Shown: positions 15,992 to 24,552 of the stretch, piece by piece | Layout of the letters: every line of letters begins with the position of its first letter | Position numbering within the stretch: position 1 is the stretch's first letter | Assembly: GCA_019746485.1 (NCBI GenBank) | Contig: JAIERW010000002.1 | Location: 1-33,505 of the forward strand | Origin: Candidatus Babeliales bacterium | GTDB taxonomy: Bacteria; Babelota; Babeliae; Babelales; RVW-14 | Direction of reading: 5' to 3' | DNA: 33,505 nucleotides | The notes under the pieces: generated by a model | The model's input: the letters and a program-made list of their open reading frames with translations, nothing else | Told to the model about the DNA's origin: nothing | Databases searched by the model: none | Position numbers and translations under genes: made by a program

Positions 15992-17089
15992 ATGCTTATT
16001 GATGATTTACGCGAAAAACTAAAATCGGTAGAACCGGATGTTCAAGCGATTAGACAATTTTGGGAACAATCGCAATCCGGACCAAAACTCGTCACACTTA
16101 CCAACGAGGTCAATGGCGCCAATTTTTGGCAGCACAAAGACCGCGATGCTATTTCAAGCGAATACAATCGCTTAAAGCATTTGGGCGAGAGCTTCGACGA
16201 AATTACCAAAGCCTACGACGACAATCTTGAAATGATTGAGCTTTTTGCCCAAAACGATCAAGAGCTTGCCAGCGTAGAATCTGAAATTAACCAGCTCTGC
16301 CGCAAAGTTAAAAAATTTAAACTTGAGCTTTTCTTAAACCAAGACGGCGATGACAAATATTGTTACATGAGTATTAACGCCGGCGCAGGCGGTACCGAAT
16401 CGCAAGACTGGGCCTCAATGCTGCTGCGTATGTACCTGCGCTTTTGCGAACGCGAAGGCTTTAAAGTTGATATTATCGACTACCAAACAGGCGAAGAAGC
16501 GGGCATAAAATCTGCCACGCTTTACGTTCAAAAAAAGAATGCCACCGGCTTTTTAAGAACCGAAAGCGGCATCCACCGCCTGGTGCGCATCTCTCCTTTT
16601 GATTCAAACAAACGCCGTCATACTTCGTTTGCCGCCGTTGCAGTAACACCAGAAGCTGAAGATGTAAAAATAGAAATTAACGAAGACGACCTGCGCATAG
16701 ACACCTACCGCGCCGGTGGGGCAGGCGGCCAGCACGTTAACAAAACCGACTCGGCCGTACGGATTACCCACTTGCCGACCGGCATTGTGGTACAGTGCCA
16801 AAATGAACGCTCGCAGGCGCGTAACAAACAAACAGCCATGAAGCTGCTTAAATCGCGTTTGTACGAGCGACAAGAAGATGAGCGCAGAGCCAAAGAAGGT
16901 GCGGTCAAAAAGCAAAAGATTGAGTGGGGCTCACAAATTAGATCGTATGTTTTACATCCGTACAAAATGGTCAAAGACCACCGAACGGATGTGGAATCAC
17001 CACAGCCTGACTTGGTGCTCGATGGCGACATTATGTTGTTTATTGAAGCTGCTTTGTTACTTGATGCTGCTGCTACGCCAACCAAATAG
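15992..17089 (+). CDS. prfB: Peptide chain release factor 2
   Basis: The product has 365 residues, the normal length for RF2, which releases the finished peptide at UGA and UAA stop codons in the ribosome. It contains the RF2-specific SPF tripeptide (residues 201-203) and the catalytic GGQ (245-247, in GGQHVNKTDSAVR). The IGWGSQIRSY-like segment is present as EWGSQIRSYVLHPYKMVKDHRT. The reading frame is uninterrupted from the ATG: the in-frame UGA with CUUUGA slip site that many bacteria use to autoregulate RF2 is absent. The ribosome binding site is weak (AGG about 10 bases upstream). tilS follows after 20 bases. Confidence 0.97.
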   Translation: MLIDDLREKLKSVEPDVQAIRQFWEQSQSGPKLVTLTNEVNGANFWQHKDRDAISSEYNRLKHLGESFDEITKAYDDNLEMIELFAQNDQELASVESEINQLCRKVKKFKLELFLNQDGDDKYCYMSINAGAGGTESQDWASMLLRMYLRFCEREGFKVDIIDYQTGEEAGIKSATLYVQKKNATGFLRTESGIHRLVRISPFDSNKRRHTSFAAVAVTPEAEDVKIEINEDDLRIDTYRAGGAGGQHVNKTDSAVRITHLPTGIVVQCQNERSQARNKQTAMKLLKSRLYERQEDERRAKEGAVKKQKIEWGSQIRSYVLHPYKMVKDHRTDVESPQPDLVLDGDIMLFIEAALLLDAAATPTK

Positions 17090-17109
17090 ATTTTGAACCT
17101 AAGAATATT

Positions 17110-18075
17110 ATGAATATTGCACGCTTACTTACTGATACCAAAAAACTTATTGCTGCCAACGCACAGCAAAAGCCTACCATTATTTTAGGCCTTTCAGGAG
17201 GCCCAGACTCTGTGTTTTTGCTTTATATGCTTGCCCAACTTAAGAACGAAGGGTTTATTAAACTCATTGCTGCCCATCTTGACCACGGCTGGCGCTCAAA
17301 CTCAGCAGACGATGCTACTTTTTGCCAAAAGCTGTGCGATGCGTTTGGTGTGCAACTGATCAGCGGGCACGCACAAGACAATACCCTCAGCACAAAACAA
17401 AATGGCTCACTGGAAGAACTTGGCCGCAAACTGCGCCGTTCGTTTCTAGAAAACGTTATGAGCGAACAGCAGGCAGATTTGATCGCGCTGGCACACCACC
17501 GCCAAGACCAACAAGAAACATTTTTTTTACGCTTGTTGCGCGGCAGCTCGTTGGCCGGCCTGCGCTGCATGGACAGCGTTACGCTGCCTTACATTCGTCC
17601 GCTGCTGGCAACTGACAAGCAGGATATTGTGGCATTTCTTGATACCAACAACATTGCGTATCTTACCGACCCCACCAACCAAGCAGATGACTTTTTGCGC
17701 AACAGAATTAGAAAGTATGTGGTACCGGCTCTGCGCGACTGTGATCAGCGCTTTGAGCAAAAGTGTGAAAGTACAATCCAGCACTTGCAGGCCGAAGATG
17801 ATTTTTTAAAAAAACTTACCCTACAAGCTTTTATCGGCATTTTTGATGAGACAGGCTATGGCTCACTTGCTGGCCTGCGCACCTGCGACCCAGTTATTCA
17901 AAAGCGCCTGATCATTCACTGGCTTGTAGCCAAGAAAGCCTCATTCAAACCAAGCGAGGGCCTCATAAATGAGACCCTCAAATTTCTACTCAGCCCTCGT
18001 GGTGGCACTCACCAGCTTGGTGAACGCTGGGCAATCATCAAAAAGCAAGATAACTTCTGGCTTAACAAGTACTAA
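17110..18075 (+). CDS. tilS: tRNA(Ile)-lysidine synthase
   Basis: This enzyme uses ATP and lysine to convert C34 of tRNA-Ile(CAU) to lysidine, so that it reads AUA codons. The 321-residue product has the PP-loop SGGPDS (29-34), the HLDHGWR strand and AHHRQDQQETFFLRLLRGS, all typical of TilS. It is shorter than the roughly 430 residues of the E. coli protein; only a short C-terminal domain follows the N-type ATPase. The target tRNA is not in this window: the tRNA-Ile here is the GAU species. It sits 20 bases after prfB, probably in one transcript. Its stop codon overlaps the stop of the convergent gene. Confidence 0.95.
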   Translation: MNIARLLTDTKKLIAANAQQKPTIILGLSGGPDSVFLLYMLAQLKNEGFIKLIAAHLDHGWRSNSADDATFCQKLCDAFGVQLISGHAQDNTLSTKQNGSLEELGRKLRRSFLENVMSEQQADLIALAHHRQDQQETFFLRLLRGSSLAGLRCMDSVTLPYIRPLLATDKQDIVAFLDTNNIAYLTDPTNQADDFLRNRIRKYVVPALRDCDQRFEQKCESTIQHLQAEDDFLKKLTLQAFIGIFDETGYGSLAGLRTCDPVIQKRLIIHWLVAKKASFKPSEGLINETLKFLLSPRGGTHQLGERWAIIKKQDNFWLNKY

Positions 18076-19484
18076 TTTATCCACTTAAAATTCGGAATAA
18101 TGTACTCATAGCCCTTCACAAAAATCATGCCTGGGGTGTAAATCTCATCTATAAAATCTTGGCCGTCACTAAACATAAAGCTCCGCTTATGATCAAAATT
18201 ATCCTGAGCAATATAAACAAGTTTGTTAATTTTTGCATTTCCTCGTGGCGTTATATCTAATCCAACAACCTCATCGTCATAACGCTCAACGAGAGCTTTA
18301 ATTATCGGATCAAGTACTTGATTGCGTTGTTCATGCGTTTCGCTAAAAAATTCTTTAACGTACAACACCATAATGGGAAGAAGATACCTTAGTGATCGAT
18401 TATCAGCAGGAATGTTGCTTCCTTTAACAAACTTTTCAGCCACTTTGAAATCATAAACATATTTAAAATTATCATCGCTTGAAAAAAATTTAATAAAATC
18501 TTTCATGAAGGGAATAATATATTCAGGCTTTACTTGAATATGAACTTTCCACACGCAACTTCTTGCCTTAATTGCTTCTTGTCTGGCTTTTTGTGCTTGT
18601 TCAAGAGAGTATGCTCGCTGATTAACCCAGCGATTCTGTACAATTTGTTCTAAACTTGTAATTGGTACAAAAAAAGACGATAAATAATCATTAAACTTGT
18701 TTTCTATAACCACTCTATCCAATGTAGTCCTCGGTATAAATTCTGAAGAAACTTGCGTTGTTGGGCACAATATCTCTTCTTTTTTTTGACACGATACCCA
18801 ACCGAGATAAGAAACTGGCAACTCAAGGATACTTTCGCGCAATACTTTGAACGGATATAACCGATATTTATCATGCAACTCTTGTGTTTCCTCATCTGAA
18901 TAACTCTCTAAAAAGTCATCCCAGTAAAGCTTCTTGGGTTCGCCTTCGCGGTCGACTGTTCGATCACAGATAAACTCATTACCCCGCAAGTCTTGCTGGA
19001 GTTCAACTCGTTTAGCCCTGTCTAATTTCAAAGTGCGTATTTTTTCGGATGTTGCTCCACCAGAAGAACTAGAAGCACCAGAAGAACTAGAAGAACTAGA
19101 TGCACCAGAGTGAGATCTTTGAAATCGAAGCGCAGGCTCACTATCTGAATCTTCAGAAACTCTCATGCGCTTTCTTTGCAAACCAGAACCTTTCATTTGA
19201 CCAGAAAGATCTTTGATAAGCTCATTGAGTTTTTCACAACGTACAGCATCTTCTGGATTTAATCTCTCAATAGCAAGAGCTTGGTCCAAAAACCCCCTAA
19301 AACCTTCTCTTTCACCAACAATCTCTTGAATCAAATCAATCTTGTCACGAACAACCTGACTCTGCTCAGCCATTTCCAGCCTTTGCAAATATTCATCGGT
19401 TGCACTAGCAGCCGCATAGATACCAAAATTAAGCATATTCGATGCCAAAACAGCACCTAAAATAACGTTACGTAAATTCTTCAT
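18072..19484 (-). CDS. Exported protein with Ser-rich low-complexity linker
   Basis: The product has 470 residues. The start is fixed by AAAGGAGG before the ATG that begins a signal peptide (MKNLRNVILGAVLASNMLNF, ending IYAAAS). Residues ~35-110 are helical, followed by a basic patch and a Ser/Gly/Ala-rich linker (about 125-150) built from short DNA repeats of Ser and Ala codons. A larger C-terminal domain (about 160-470) contains charged and aromatic residues but no motif that I recognise. It is convergent with tilS and the stop codons overlap, leaving no room for a terminator. Confidence 0.75.
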   Translation of the reverse strand: MKNLRNVILGAVLASNMLNFGIYAAASATDEYLQRLEMAEQSQVVRDKIDLIQEIVGEREGFRGFLDQALAIERLNPEDAVRCEKLNELIKDLSGQMKGSGLQRKRMRVSEDSDSEPALRFQRSHSGASSSSSSSGASSSSGGATSEKIRTLKLDRAKRVELQQDLRGNEFICDRTVDREGEPKKLYWDDFLESYSDEETQELHDKYRLYPFKVLRESILELPVSYLGWVSCQKKEEILCPTTQVSSEFIPRTTLDRVVIENKFNDYLSSFFVPITSLEQIVQNRWVNQRAYSLEQAQKARQEAIKARSCVWKVHIQVKPEYIIPFMKDFIKFFSSDDNFKYVYDFKVAEKFVKGSNIPADNRSLRYLLPIMVLYVKEFFSETHEQRNQVLDPIIKALVERYDDEVVGLDITPRGNAKINKLVYIAQDNFDHKRSFMFSDGQDFIDEIYTPGMIFVKGYEYIIPNFKWIN

Positions 19485-19757
19485 CTGAAAACCTCCTTTT
19501 GCTTTCACTCTACGAGCTCTAGCGCAATGCCACAGCATAGCTACGCCATGTAGTATAGACGGACATTGGTTTTTTAAAAAAAATAATAATTCGCTACAAT
19601 TATACAATTATTAACAATTATAAATATTTTCAAGTCATTATGCAAACGGGTATCCGTCAATTTAAACCCAAACAGGCTCTTTTTGAGAAAAACAGGCTCT
19701 TTTTGAGAAAAAACAAGACCAATTCTGGCTCAAGCATTGCTCAAGCCAACAAATTCT
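19485..19757. other. Gap with a 20-bp tandem repeat
   Basis: This is the leader of the 470-residue gene. A TATACT -10-like hexamer is present on the minus strand at 19552-19557, without a clear -35. The 20-base unit AACAGGCTCTTTTTGAGAAA occurs twice head to tail at 19671-19710. An imperfect hairpin (GGCT/AGCC with inner AGC/GCT) at 19727-19747 could end the minus-strand gene that stops at 19758. No other gene is seen. Confidence 0.5.
19671..19710. repeat. Perfect 2 x 20-bp tandem repeat
   Basis: Two identical copies of a 20-base unit, each containing CTC-TTTTT-GAG, which can form a tiny hairpin. It is intergenic, between two minus-strand genes. Confidence 0.9.
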
Positions 19758-20507
19758 TTAGGGTATTATCTTGATCGTCTTTTCCTGCGCCCGATCCCGA
19801 ACCATTTGCTGTGCAAGCCGACGGTGAAACGCTGCTTCTTCGCGCGCTCTTTTGCCAAGAATTGGCAACCGATGCCACCAGTGCACACACCCTTTGTCAC
19901 GATGCTGCTCATATTGACGCTGCAAAAGTTCTTTTTGAGACGGTGCTTTTTGAAACAAAGCACGATACGCCAACTCACTTTTATGAAACTGGGCAGCCGC
20001 CCGCTCAACACGCTTGTTTGCGTAAGCAAGCTGTTCTTGCCACGAAAAAATACACTCTTCGTAAGGGTCTACAAACACAGCCGCTTGCTGCACTGCGTTG
20101 GTAGCCTGCGGCCGACCTGTTTTTTCTTGTTTTTCTTGCCACTCTGCCTGAAGCTTTTTTAAATGATCTTGCGCAGTAACAACCGCTTGCTGAGCATGCA
20201 CCAACTCTTGTTGTGCATGCTCTTTTTGTTTATACAAAATCCAACGCTTGCGCTGCAACCGCAACGAGGCATCACCAGACTTCAACTCTTCAAGCACACT
20301 CTCAGAAACCTTGAGTTTGCGCGCTTCTGCTAGAAAAAGCTGATCCTTTTGTTCAGATTTTTCTATTTTTGCTTGAGCCTCTGGCACAATATGCAATTCG
20401 TTACTTAAATTTTTACGTTGCTGCTCAAGCGAGCGACGCACGGCGTGGCAACGAACTGAAACTAAAAGATTCATCAACAACACAGGCAAAACAATCACTA
20501 TCTTCAT
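19758..20507 (-). CDS. Exported coiled-coil protein
   Basis: The product has 249 residues. GAGGAGGG precedes the ATG. A signal peptide (MKIVIVLPVLLMNLLVSVRC, then HAV) is followed by an almost wholly helical, Gln/Glu/Lys/Arg-rich region (about 25-215) with heptad-like spacing, interrupted near residue 125 by a Pro/Asn-containing break. The C-terminus is basic. It resembles periplasmic or surface coiled-coil proteins in composition. No function is assigned. Confidence 0.75.
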   Translation of the reverse strand: MKIVIVLPVLLMNLLVSVRCHAVRRSLEQQRKNLSNELHIVPEAQAKIEKSEQKDQLFLAEARKLKVSESVLEELKSGDASLRLQRKRWILYKQKEHAQQELVHAQQAVVTAQDHLKKLQAEWQEKQEKTGRPQATNAVQQAAVFVDPYEECIFSWQEQLAYANKRVERAAAQFHKSELAYRALFQKAPSQKELLQRQYEQHRDKGCVHWWHRLPILGKRAREEAAFHRRLAQQMVRDRAQEKTIKIIP

Positions 20508-20602
20508 ATTCTTCCCTCCTCAAAATTGCCCAAAACTCTTTAATAACTTTAGCAAGACGCATGTGACAAGGTAAACAATATCTATTTTCTGTGACAAAAC
20601 TG

Positions 20603-20632
20603 CTGACTTTTTACTGAGAAAAACGGTACAAT
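20603..20632 (+). promoter_or_regulatory. Possible promoter of the TonB-like gene
   Basis: CTGACT and TACAAT are separated by 18 bases, about 48 bases upstream of the ATG. It lies in the divergent interval with the coiled-coil gene. Confidence 0.4.
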
Positions 20633-20679
20633 AAAACTATAAGAACCGATCGTTAAAAACATAGGGCGTTGGAGAAGTA

Positions 20680-21801
20680 ATGAATTTCAAACACCATTTT
20701 TTTGATCTCGAGCTATCCCATCACAAAAAAAAGCGCCTTACGCTGTTTGTTATAGCTTCGCTCTTGTTTCATTTTTTTCTTCTTTTTTTTGTACTACACG
20801 TTGGCTTTCACATCAGCTTACCCGATCTGGTCAAAGCATTTGAACAAAAAATCCAACACATTCAACCAATCTTTGAAAAAAACGAAATGCCGGCCGCACT
20901 CAAGCCAAAAAAATCAGACTTTGGCTCTTTTGTATTTTTTGACAACCCAACCGACATCATTCCCCAACAGATGCCTGAAGCAACAAGCAAAGGCCAAGCT
21001 GACATGGAGGTTGAACCAAAAGAAAAAGTTGCTGAAAAAAAACAAGCAATAGCCGAGCTTCAAAAAGAGATACTAGCCCAACCACAAGAACCAGAAAAAA
21101 AGCTTGCCCAAAAAGAAATTACAAAACCGGCAGCACCTAAAAAAATCGAAGAAAGTTCTATCAAAGCACCGAGCTTGCCCAAAGAAGTAAAACAAATAGT
21201 AAAAAAGGAAGCTACTGAAAAAACTGAAAGCCAAGAAGAGCTCAAAAAAGCTCAACAAAAACTTGCAGATCGCATAAAAAACATTGAACAAACTCAACAA
21301 AAAGTTGCTGCTCTTGAAAAGCCACAAGAAGAATTTTCCCCACTCGTCAAGCGCGAGACGGCCAAGGCGCTGCCCGCACCAAAACAAAACATTGTTGCCA
21401 TGACGCGTGGCTTTTTGGAAAACCTGAAAGATAAGGGCGACGACTGGCTGGAGCGCAAGGGCGATGAAAACAAAATGCCATCGTTTGAAGAGCTCAAATA
21501 TCTTTCGTACGAGCAACGCATCAATTGGCAGCTACAAGCATCGTGGAAGCAGCATTTTGCACGCCATTTCAGCACACGCCCACTCCAAGGCAAAGTAGCT
21601 GTTGAATTTAGCATTAACGAAAGCGGCGCACTCACCCACGCCAACATTATTCAGTCCAGCGGGATGCGCGAACTTGACGATGTCATTTTGGCCAGCGTAC
21701 GCAAAGCGGCACCCTTTCCACCCTTGCCAAAACATTTTAATAAAACAGTCTATCCAACCGCTCGTATAATCTCTGTTCATGCACACATGTTTGGGTTTTA
21801 A
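20680..21801 (+). CDS. TonB/TolA-like energy-transducer protein
   Basis: The product has 373 residues. A short cytoplasmic N-terminus with a KKK patch leads to one transmembrane segment (about 20-43). A long Lys/Glu/Pro/Gln-rich periplasmic spacer follows (about 95-235), and then a TonB-family C-terminal domain (about 285-373: GKVAVEFSINESGALTHANI, SSGMRELDDVILASVRKAAPFPPLP). TonB proteins transfer proton-motive force from an inner-membrane ExbB/ExbD pair to outer-membrane receptors, and TolA-type ones act in envelope maintenance. Neither partner is in this window. The GGAG start site is good. The protein implies a double-membrane cell. Confidence 0.85.
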   Translation: MNFKHHFFDLELSHHKKKRLTLFVIASLLFHFFLLFFVLHVGFHISLPDLVKAFEQKIQHIQPIFEKNEMPAALKPKKSDFGSFVFFDNPTDIIPQQMPEATSKGQADMEVEPKEKVAEKKQAIAELQKEILAQPQEPEKKLAQKEITKPAAPKKIEESSIKAPSLPKEVKQIVKKEATEKTESQEELKKAQQKLADRIKNIEQTQQKVAALEKPQEEFSPLVKRETAKALPAPKQNIVAMTRGFLENLKDKGDDWLERKGDENKMPSFEELKYLSYEQRINWQLQASWKQHFARHFSTRPLQGKVAVEFSINESGALTHANIIQSSGMRELDDVILASVRKAAPFPPLPKHFNKTVYPTARIISVHAHMFGF

Positions 21802-21883
21802 CAAGAGGCATTTAAGAGCAGGTTGCGTAAACTGAGTAACTTGTTATCATGAACTGATAGCACTTCTACAAAAAGGAGAACTC

Positions 21884-23245
21884 GTGCCAAAGGTTGTCAT
21901 ACTGGGTGCTGGGCTGACCGGTCTTTCCGCAGCTTACCACCTGGAACAGGCAGGTTTTTTTGATTATCAATTATTTGAAAAACAAGATCGAGCGGGCGGC
22001 CTTTTACGGTCGTTCCAGCAAGATGGCTTTACCTTCGATTTCACCGGCCACCTGTTGCACATCAGCGACGACTACTTCAGAACTTTTTTACAGACAACCG
22101 CGAATCTTGATAACTTCAATTTTATTGAGCGCAAATCGGGCATTTACCTACATAATCAAATCACCGACTACCCATTTCAAATGAATCTGCACGGGCGAGA
22201 TGCCAGCATTATTTATGAATGCCTGGAAGGCTTTATTAACCGGAGCCAGTCTCTTAAAAAGCCACAAAACTTTTACGAATGGGTTTTAAAATATTTTGGC
22301 AAAGGCTTTGGCAAGTACTTCTTTTTCCCCTACCAAGAAAAAATTCTTTCTTTTGATGTAAAAAAACTAATGCCTTCATGGACCGGCCGCTTTGTACCAC
22401 AAACAACGCTCAAAGATATTGTGTATGGTGCCATTAAATCCAAAACCGGCGTTGGCTACAACAGCTCATTTTATTATCCAAAACAGGGTGGCATTGAATT
22501 TATTATCAAAAAAATTATCCCTCAATTACGCAACCCACTTTACTTAAACCATCAAACTTCAACCATTGATGTGGTAAGCAAACGAGTACATTTTGACAAC
22601 GGCAACCATGCAACGTTTGAGCATTTAGTTACCACCATGCCCCTCAACACGCTCCTACAACAAACAACCAACGCTTCACACACCACCTGGCATCAAGCAA
22701 GCTCCAAGCTTTTATGTGCAGGTGTTTTAAACTTTAATATCGGGTTTGATAAAGAGGATATTGCCGAGAAACAATGGCTTTATTACCCAGAAAAACAATA
22801 TCCTTTTTATCGACTTGGCTTTTGGCATAACATCAACCCAACATCCGTAAAACAAGGTTGTAGCGCAATTTACGGCGAATGCTCATACCTACAAGGTTCA
22901 AAAACAATGAAGCAACTTGAACAGTTAGAGCACAACGCTCTTGGCAAAGCACTTGAAACGTTGAAGCTCACTAAAGACAACATCGTCACACAAAAGATTC
23001 TAAATCTTAAGCATGCCTACGTCATTTACGACCAATGGCGCGAAAAGAATTTGTTAAAACTTCTTGCACATTTGCACGAGCATAACATCCATTCAATTGG
23101 CCGTTTTGGCGAATGGAAATATTCAAGCATGCAAGAGGCGGTGCTTGATGGCAAAAAGGTAGCTGAACAAATTTTGACACAATTAGGCCATACACCAATA
23201 AAAAGACCACGAGCGCCGCAACAAACAAAAGGACTTGTCATATAA
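21884..23245 (+). CDS. FAD-dependent oxidoreductase, protoporphyrinogen-oxidase/amine-oxidase-like
   Basis: The product has 453 residues starting with GTG; AAGGAG lies five bases upstream. An ADP-binding GAGLTGLSAA (8-17) is followed by the acidic end of the second strand (FEKQDRAGGLLRS) and GFTFDFTGHLLH, as in the FAD amine-oxidoreductase superfamily. Members similar in this region include protoporphyrinogen oxidases and UDP-galactopyranose-mutase-like enzymes found in polysaccharide loci. The epimerase gene that follows favours a sugar-nucleotide role. No signal peptide is present, so the enzyme is cytoplasmic. The exact substrate is unknown. Confidence 0.8.
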   Translation: MPKVVILGAGLTGLSAAYHLEQAGFFDYQLFEKQDRAGGLLRSFQQDGFTFDFTGHLLHISDDYFRTFLQTTANLDNFNFIERKSGIYLHNQITDYPFQMNLHGRDASIIYECLEGFINRSQSLKKPQNFYEWVLKYFGKGFGKYFFFPYQEKILSFDVKKLMPSWTGRFVPQTTLKDIVYGAIKSKTGVGYNSSFYYPKQGGIEFIIKKIIPQLRNPLYLNHQTSTIDVVSKRVHFDNGNHATFEHLVTTMPLNTLLQQTTNASHTTWHQASSKLLCAGVLNFNIGFDKEDIAEKQWLYYPEKQYPFYRLGFWHNINPTSVKQGCSAIYGECSYLQGSKTMKQLEQLEHNALGKALETLKLTKDNIVTQKILNLKHAYVIYDQWREKNLLKLLAHLHEHNIHSIGRFGEWKYSSMQEAVLDGKKVAEQILTQLGHTPIKRPRAPQQTKGLVI

Positions 23246-23304
23246 CATTTTCAAAAGCATAACGTGTGCGTGAAAAGCTAAGAAAAAAAGGAGTAAGGGA
23301 AGCA

Positions 23305-24207
23305 ATGAAGCAACTTGAATCGTTTTATAAAAACAAACAGGTCTTAGTTACGGGAGGCGCAGGTTTTATAGGCTCTCACTTGGTTGAAAAGCTCGTCGAA
23401 CTTGGCGCACGCGTCAGCGTTTTGGACAATTTTTCTACCGGCAACCTGAACAATCTTCGCTCGGTACTTGCCCACATAAGCTTAATATACGCCGACGTTG
23501 TCCACTTGCACAGCGTACTCAAAGCAACCGCTCACAAAGACTTTGTTTTTCACTTGGCTGCCTTTGCTTCAGTCACACAGTCACTCAACTACGCAGACTT
23601 ATGCTGGAAAATAAACGTTGACGGGACCAGAAACGTTCTTGAAGCCTGCCACCAAAACAATGTTAAAACGCTTGTTTTCTCTTCAAGTTCTGCCGTTTAT
23701 GGCAACCAAACTACTAATTGCAATGAAACCGATACGCCAAAACCTTTGAGCCCGTACGCTAAAAGCAAATACGAAAGCGAAAAGCTGTGCAAAGAGTATG
23801 CTGAAAAATATGGTTTTAACACCACCTGTCTGCGCTACTTTAACGTTTATGGTAACCGCCAAAGCCCGCAAGGTATGTATGCAGCAGTTGTAGCTCAATT
23901 CAAAAATAATTTACTTGCACAAAAACCACTCACTATTTATGGCGACGGTAAACAAACGCGCGACTTCATTAATGTTGCCGATGTTGTACAAGCAAACTTG
24001 CGCCTGGCACTTTTAAACAAAAGCGTTGGCGAAGTTTTTAATATCGGCTCGGGCAAGAGCATGAACTTGTTTGAATTAATCGCTAATCTTGAACAAGAAC
24101 TCAAAATTCAAAAAACCAATATCGACTTTAAACCTTCGCGCGAAAACGAAATTATGCACTCACAAGCCAATTGCGAAAAGTACCAAAAAGTAGTTACCAG
24201 CTTGTAG
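23305..24207 (+). CDS. NAD-dependent sugar-nucleotide epimerase/dehydratase
   Basis: This is an extended SDR protein of 300 residues, probably a UDP-glucose/UDP-N-acetylglucosamine 4-epimerase-like enzyme. It shows GGAGFIG (17-23), SSSSAVYG (126-133), the catalytic Y151-K155 (YAKSK) and YFNVYGNRQSPQGMYAAVV, where 4-epimerases bind substrate. AAGGGA precedes the chosen ATG; an earlier GTG is possible but gives an atypical N-terminus. The C-terminus stops early, just after the NCEKYQK segment, where relatives usually continue with about 20-25 residues. The adjacent reading frame offers such a tail (…GKAWQKHKYWYS to 24251), so a recent frameshift is possible. Confidence 0.85.
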   Translation: MKQLESFYKNKQVLVTGGAGFIGSHLVEKLVELGARVSVLDNFSTGNLNNLRSVLAHISLIYADVVHLHSVLKATAHKDFVFHLAAFASVTQSLNYADLCWKINVDGTRNVLEACHQNNVKTLVFSSSSAVYGNQTTNCNETDTPKPLSPYAKSKYESEKLCKEYAEKYGFNTTCLRYFNVYGNRQSPQGMYAAVVAQFKNNLLAQKPLTIYGDGKQTRDFINVADVVQANLRLALLNKSVGEVFNIGSGKSMNLFELIANLEQELKIQKTNIDFKPSRENEIMHSQANCEKYQKVVTSL

Positions 24208-24220
24208 CCGCTGGAAAAGC

Positions 24221-24248
24221 TTGGCAAAAGCATAAATACTGGTATTCT
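24221..24248 (+). promoter_or_regulatory. Probable promoter of tRNA-Leu
   Basis: TTGGCA and TATTCT are 16 bases apart. They predict a start near 24255, about 24 bases before the mature tRNA. Confidence 0.5.
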
Positions 24249-24278
24249 TAGCAACGTACAAAAGGTACCTTTTCTCAC

Positions 24279-24365
24279 GCCGAAGTGGTGAAATTGGCAG
24301 ACACGCTAGGTTCAGGGTCTAGTCCCGTAACTGGGGTAGGGGTTCGAGTCCCCTCTTCGGCACCA
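24279..24365 (+). tRNA. tRNA-Leu(CAG)
   Basis: Acceptor GCCGAAG/CTTCGGC, anticodon stem CTAGG/TCTAG with loop TTCAGGG (anticodon CAG), the long variable arm of a class II tRNA, T-loop TTCGAGT, and an encoded CCA. Length 87 with CCA. Confidence 0.95.
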
Positions 24366-24406
24366 GCTTACGCTCTGCGCGCTAAAGCGCTTGTAGCTCC
24401 AGCTGG
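24363..24406. repeat. Palindromic element copy 6, abutting tRNA-Leu
   Basis: The left arm CCAGCT begins with the CCA of tRNA-Leu; the right arm is AGCTGG. An internal loop (TAC/TCC) and inner GC/GC and GCGC/GCGC pairings follow. GGCAGGC comes directly after, as with the Ala and Ile copies. Confidence 0.6.
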
Positions 24407-24433
24407 CAGGCTCATCCTGCGCTCTCCCGCTCG

Positions 24434-24452
24434 CCCTGAGCTTGTCGAAGGG
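24434..24452. repeat. 19-bp repeat downstream of tRNA-Leu (copy B)
   Basis: CCCTGAGCTTGTCGAAGGG is the exact reverse complement of 15169-15187. It is embedded between CCGCT and AGCGG, which extend it into a longer inverted repeat. Confidence 0.8.
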
Positions 24453-24470
24453 TAGCGGCAGGCCAAAAAA

Positions 24471-24490
24471 GCCCTTGTCTGAGGGCCTTT
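24471..24490 (+). terminator. Hairpin before dnaJ, probable terminator of the tRNA-Leu transcript
   Basis: GCCCT pairs with AGGGC around TGTCTG, followed by CTTTAT. It overlaps the -35 of the dnaJ promoter. Confidence 0.5.
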
Positions 24491-24503
24491 ATCGTGCTAT
24501 AAT
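24475..24503 (+). promoter_or_regulatory. Promoter of dnaJ
   Basis: TTGTCT (-35) and TATAAT (-10) are 17 bases apart, with TGC in front of the -10 (extended -10). No CIRCE-type inverted repeat (the HrcA site) is seen nearby, so classical HrcA control is not apparent. Confidence 0.65.
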
Positions 24504-24552
24504 CTAAGTCTAACTGACTAAGATTTTTCGACCTCTAAAACCTGGTAAAGCT

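Noticed and set aside
19671-19710. Possible CRISPR array
   Set aside because: Only two copies, directly adjacent with no spacers, and no cas genes in the window.
24260-24273. AAAAGGTACCTTTT palindrome before tRNA-Leu as an operator
   Set aside because: It has no loop, occurs once, and lies in the tRNA 5' leader; chance or processing context is as likely.
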